Shown here one piece after another: positions 60,985 to 64,000 of a stretch of 64,000 nt of DNA. The first letter of the stretch is position 1. Each line of letters opens with the position of its first letter. Made by a program: the position numbers and the translations under genes. The notes beneath the pieces are model-generated. The model was given only the letters and a program-made list of their open reading frames with translations, did not search any database and was not told the DNA's origin. The stretch comes from Rossellomorea pakistanensis. Its GTDB lineage: Bacteria > Bacillota > Bacilli > Bacillales > Bacillaceae_B. Location: positions 62,001-126,000 of the forward strand of contig NZ_JAFBDZ010000006.1 in NCBI RefSeq assembly GCF_016908495.1. Reading direction: 5' to 3'.

Positions 60985-61010
60985 AAGCCACCATTGGAGG
61001 TGGCTTTTTT
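60985..61010. terminator. Terminator of the HNH operon
   Basis: AAGCCACC / GGTGGCTT with a 6-nt loop and T6. Nearly the same stem occurs at 63128-63151. Confidence 0.9.
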
Positions 61011-61064
61011 AAAAAATCTAGAGTATCCTTGAGAAAGTATTATTAGGTCTGTGAAAAGAATCTA

Positions 61065-62363
61065 TCAGATTTTATAATTGCCAAAATACTTTTCATCATA
61101 TACTCCTTTTGTTGCATCGATTCCATATAATTCTTGAAATACTTGAACCGCATATGAATCCATCATTCCAGAAATATAGTCAGAGATTATTCTTTCTTTT
61201 CCTTCTATGCTTTCCCTATATTCTACAGGCAAAAGTAGGTTATCTTTGTTGAACTCTTCGTCAGAAAAAGCGTCAAATAATCCTTTGATTATTTTTTCTC
61301 CTTGCTTTTCATATAATTGGACAGTATTCGATCTATTAATGCATTTGAAGGTGAAATCCTTTAGACAGTCTGCAAATTCATCTAATGTACTAAAACCTAG
61401 TTCTCGGTCATTTAATGTCCCAGTTTTAGTTTTGAATTTGTCATCGACTTCAACTATCCCTATGTCATTAACTAGAGTATTTACTAAATTAGATGTTAAT
61501 TCTTTTCTTAATAACAAACCAAACTCTTCCGAGGAATGGTAATTAGAGGCTGATCGTGCATATGATTTAGCTTTTGTAACTAATTCCTCAAGAACATCAT
61601 AACCTTGGATTTGACTTGCAATATCCTTAAATTCAAACATAAATTCATCTATGTTGAAAAGTCCTAAACTTAATGCATCCTCCAAGTCATGTGCTGCATA
61701 AGCAATTTCGTCTGCTATATCGACTATTTGTACATCTAAAGTTCTTGGGCTAACGTTAGATTTATCAATAAAATCTGCTAATTGTTCAAAATTGGATTTA
61801 TAAATAAACTTTTTTGATATTTCATCGAAGGGCTTGTAATATTTCACAACGCCTAACAAGGTTCTAACTGTGAGGTTCAATCCCCTAGTATTTTGAAGTT
61901 TCTTTTCAAGATCATTCAGAACCCTCAATGTTTGAGCATTTCCTTCAAAACCTCCATTATTTTTCATTAATTCATTTAGTACCTTTTCACCATGATGTCC
62001 ATAAGGGGGATTACCAATATCATGGGCAAGAGCGGCTGCTTCAACTACATAAATATCATCTACATAAACCTTGTTGTCTTCTGATTGGGTTCTTAATCTT
62101 TCAGCAATTGATCTAGCAATTTGAGCCACTTCTAAACTATGAGTTAACCTATTTCGATAAAACTTATCACTTTTAATTCCCAATAGTTGCATTTTTCCTT
62201 GTAACCTTCTAAAAGAAGTGGAATATAAGATTCTTGAATAATCTCTTTGGTGTGGGTTGCGATCTCGTACTGTTTCTTCAGGATGTATACGTTTCTCTAT
62301 ATCCTTTAGTGGATAGTAATGATCTTGTAAAAAGTCAATCAATAATTCTTTATTTCTGCTCAT
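61065..62363 (-). CDS. dgt: dGTPase-like dNTP triphosphohydrolase
   Basis: 432 residues, HD-domain dNTPase: 'RDYSRILYSTSFRRLQGKMQLL', 'RNRLTHSLEVAQIARSIAERL' (H75), 'VEAAALAHDIGNPPYGHHGEKVLNEL' (H114-D115) and 'VDIADEIAYAAHDLEDAL'. It splits dGTP (or other dNTPs) to nucleoside and triphosphate. Some members defend against phages by draining dNTPs, and its place among defence-like genes fits that, though a housekeeping role is possible. GGTGGAG precedes ATG 62361-62363. Divergent from a broken gene. Confidence 0.88.
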   Translation of the reverse strand: MSRNKELLIDFLQDHYYPLKDIEKRIHPEETVRDRNPHQRDYSRILYSTSFRRLQGKMQLLGIKSDKFYRNRLTHSLEVAQIARSIAERLRTQSEDNKVYVDDIYVVEAAALAHDIGNPPYGHHGEKVLNELMKNNGGFEGNAQTLRVLNDLEKKLQNTRGLNLTVRTLLGVVKYYKPFDEISKKFIYKSNFEQLADFIDKSNVSPRTLDVQIVDIADEIAYAAHDLEDALSLGLFNIDEFMFEFKDIASQIQGYDVLEELVTKAKSYARSASNYHSSEEFGLLLRKELTSNLVNTLVNDIGIVEVDDKFKTKTGTLNDRELGFSTLDEFADCLKDFTFKCINRSNTVQLYEKQGEKIIKGLFDAFSDEEFNKDNLLLPVEYRESIEGKERIISDYISGMMDSYAVQVFQELYGIDATKGVYDEKYFGNYKI

Positions 62364-62468
62364 TTGGAACTCCACCTTTGTAATTATTTGGATATGTATA
62401 GTATAATATTATTAATTCAGAAAATATAGTATTTTCTAATACTTAATAATTAATTGGAGTGACAAACA

Positions 62469-63085
62469 ATGAATTTTTCTATTAATGCTTACAAGTTTTT
62501 TTAGGTGTAAATGAGATTTATAGATTAAAAAAAGATGGTAGTTGGGAATCCATTGAGGATTTCAAGGCTTTTGACTTAGATGAAGACATGTTGTTCAAAT
62601 CTTATAGATATGTGAGTAATTGGCTTCAACAGCAAGGTTAAATTATAATTGATGGTAATCTAATAAATACTTTAGAAAGTGACTCTGGGGCTACATATCT
62701 TAAAGATTTTCACTTTGAAATAATTTGTCATAGAATCTCAAAGCCAGCTAATCCACTACCATCTAAAGGCCAATTAGTTAATGTCCTTAATAGAGGTAAT
62801 GATAATGTTCACAATTCTTTGGTGCTAGATTACGATGACTTTCCAAGACTGATTTCAATTGTAAACTCTGCACCTACAAATATTGTTGAATATCCAGTAA
62901 GGTTAGAAACTTTTAGTGCAAAGAATAAATACGTGGGACTTGATAGCGAACTTAATCATGTTGAGGGCACATACTCTATACTTATCGAAGCATGGCGAGA
63001 TTATTTAGAAACAGGTAGATCATTTTATAGAGAATATTTTATTGGAGGACAAACTAAGGAAGAATTGATCGATGAAATCAACTAA
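62469..63085 (+). pseudogene. Gene broken by a frameshift and an internal stop
   Basis: ATG 62469 opens MNFSINAYKFF and stops at TAG 62502. One extra T in the T7 run at 62496-62502 would continue as LGVNEIYRLKKDGSWESIED, which then meets TAA at 62639-62641. After that stop the same frame stays open for 148 codons to TAA 63083-63085 (for example 'DYDDFPRLISIVNSAPTNIV', 'EGTYSILIEAWRDYLETGRS'). The intact product would be about 205 residues; I do not recognise the family. Two independent lesions argue for decay rather than a sequencing slip. Confidence 0.75.
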
Positions 63086-63127
63086 GAATTACAGAAGTCA
63101 AATTAAAAAGGAATGGTAGAATATAAT

Positions 63128-63151
63128 AAAGCCACCAATTGAGGTGGCTTT
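63128..63151. terminator. Bidirectional terminator
   Basis: AAAGCCACC / GGTGGCTTT with a 6-nt loop, between the broken gene and the convergent Mrr-like gene; it overlaps the Mrr stop codon. Confidence 0.85.
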
Positions 63152-63746
63152 AAATATAGTCTGGAATAACATCCCGAATTTCTTGTTCTGCATTTTCAAG
63201 CCCTTCTAACCATAACTCTACCAATTTTACGCCCTCTACCAGCTCTATATTAAGCCCCTCAGCGTACTCTCTCGCACTTGGGGTAAAAGACCCAGTAGTG
63301 ATTACGTAGCCCCCTACAGCTCCTCTTTTGACCATATTAGAGTGAACGAGTGCTATCGGGTCAAAGGGTAAATCTCCTTTGTAACATTTAACTTGTCCAA
63401 GAAAAAGACCGTCCTCTGTTGTATGTTCAAAGTCCACCCCAAAGTCACCAGAAGAAGGAGATACCCATGTGTTACCACCCATTGCTCTCTCAATTACCTC
63501 TGCGACAAAGTATTCAAACATGAGCGGATTCTGTTTAATGTAGGACGAAGAAAGTGTATTAACGTCTTCTGTATCAGATTTAAACCTCAAGTAAAGTCCC
63601 ATTGCAAGCGTTCTCTTCATTTCTTCACTCTTATCAATGTGCTGAGCTAGTAGTTGTGTTTGATAATCTGTTTTCTTCTTATTGATGTGGAAATGAAAGA
63701 ATGCTCCAGCAAGTAAGAGTGCTACTAGAATTTCTATATAGATCAT
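63150..63746 (-). CDS. Membrane-anchored Mrr-type restriction endonuclease-like protein
   Basis: 198 residues. An N-terminal TM helix ('IYIEILVALLLAGAFFHFHI') is followed by a short linker and a Mrr_cat domain (about 75-185): 'FEYFVAEVIERAMGG' (E83), 'GDFGVDFEHTTEDGLFLGQVKCYKG' with D105 and Q118-V-K120 (PD-(D/E)XK motif with Gln, as in Mrr), and 'GGYVITTGSFTPSAREYAEGLNIELVEG'. Mrr-type enzymes cut modified DNA. The membrane anchor suggests action on entering DNA. GAGGTGAT precedes the ATG. Confidence 0.82.
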   Translation of the reverse strand: MIYIEILVALLLAGAFFHFHINKKKTDYQTQLLAQHIDKSEEMKRTLAMGLYLRFKSDTEDVNTLSSSYIKQNPLMFEYFVAEVIERAMGGNTWVSPSSGDFGVDFEHTTEDGLFLGQVKCYKGDLPFDPIALVHSNMVKRGAVGGYVITTGSFTPSAREYAEGLNIELVEGVKLVELWLEGLENAEQEIRDVIPDYI

Positions 63747-63853
63747 ATGTTAATCACCTCAAATTCATATATGTCCTATAGAGAGTTAGAATATACTTGA
63801 TTGAATTTTCGAAAATCATTATATTTATAAATTCAATATAATAACCAATGTGG

Positions 63854-63859
63854 TATAAT
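63854..63859 (+). promoter_or_regulatory. Promoter of the right-edge gene
   Basis: Extended -10 TGGTATAAT upstream of the gene at 63886. An imperfect palindrome TTGAATTT...AAATTCAA spans 63801-63837 just ahead and may be an operator. Confidence 0.55.
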
Positions 63860-63885
63860 TTACCTATAGAAGAAGGGGGATTTGG

Positions 63886-64000
63886 ATGGAGAGCTTTAAT
63901 ATTGAAAAATTCAATACTAGTGTAGCTAGGAAGGAGTATGTAAAGGGGAAGGAAACAGATTTCTATATCCTAACTGCTAAATTCAATATAAACAAATACA
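63886..64000 (+). CDS. 5' end of a gene cut by the window edge
   Basis: AGAAGGGGG lies 7-8 nt before ATG 63886. The 38 visible codons read MESFNIEKFNTSVARKEYVK then GKETDFYILTAKFNINKY. Too little is present to name a family. It runs away from the Mrr-like gene and may be another part of the accessory region. Confidence 0.6.
   Translation, partial: MESFNIEKFNTSVARKEYVKGKETDFYILTAKFNINKY

Overview
The window looks like a chromosomal segment of an AT-rich, endospore-forming Bacillaceae (Bacillus/Neobacillus-like). The evidence is strong Shine-Dalgarno sites ahead of nearly every gene, a complete lia cell-envelope-stress locus, YerO/SwrC, a YjcZ-type 31-residue protein, a YkvU-like sporulation membrane protein, a MocR/GabR-type regulator, a preQ1-I riboswitch ahead of queF and typical BirA boxes. 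No tRNA, rRNA, CRISPR array, transposase or integrase was seen.

Layout. 0-2.4 kb: SRPBCC protein, acetyltransferase-like protein, DUF1284 protein and an orphan ECF sigma factor. 2.4-6.7 kb: divergent yerO-like TetR gene and swrC-like RND pump, with three 14-bp operators between them. 7.1-14.9 kb: YkvU-like flippase, CPA1 antiporter, small spore-protein-like gene, Lrp/AsnC regulator opposite an EamA exporter, and PepF. 15.1-18.8 kb: liaIH, a hairpin, then liaFSR. 19-20.3 kb: flavin reductase and small proteins. 20.7-25.7 kb: two convergent biotin operons, bioDA and bioF-bioH-like-bioC, each with a BirA box. 26-37 kb: a membrane protein, a methyltransferase, a type I holin-like toxin, MscL, YjcZ, MocR/EamA, oxidoreductases and a frameshifted small gene. 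37-44 kb: a sugar ABC transporter without its own ATPase, followed by a secreted GH31 enzyme; both promoters carry the same operator-like motif. 44-48.3 kb: a chitobiose/cellobiose PTS operon (IIB, IIC, ChbG, IIA, GH4) behind a cre site. 48.4-50.8 kb: a formyl-THF cyclo-ligase-like protein, carbonic anhydrase and queF.

From about 50.9 kb to the right edge the content becomes accessory. It holds an exonuclease-like membrane-anchored protein, an orphan P-loop helicase-like ATPase behind a terminator-containing leader, and a 400-bp region rich in inverted repeats. It continues with an ApeA-type HEPN gene followed by a 49-residue membrane protein, an ECF sigma/anti-sigma pair, and a tight three-gene set (HNH nuclease, RNase H-like, DnaA N-domain protein). 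It ends with a dGTPase, a doubly broken gene, a membrane-anchored Mrr-type nuclease and the start of another gene. This is best read as a defence or mobile-element island.

The most unusual non-coding feature is a set of short intergenic arrays with an almost exact 21-nt period. Three sequence families occur in six intergenic places and partly share a TGTCGAA/TTCGACA end. I know of no named element that fits them.
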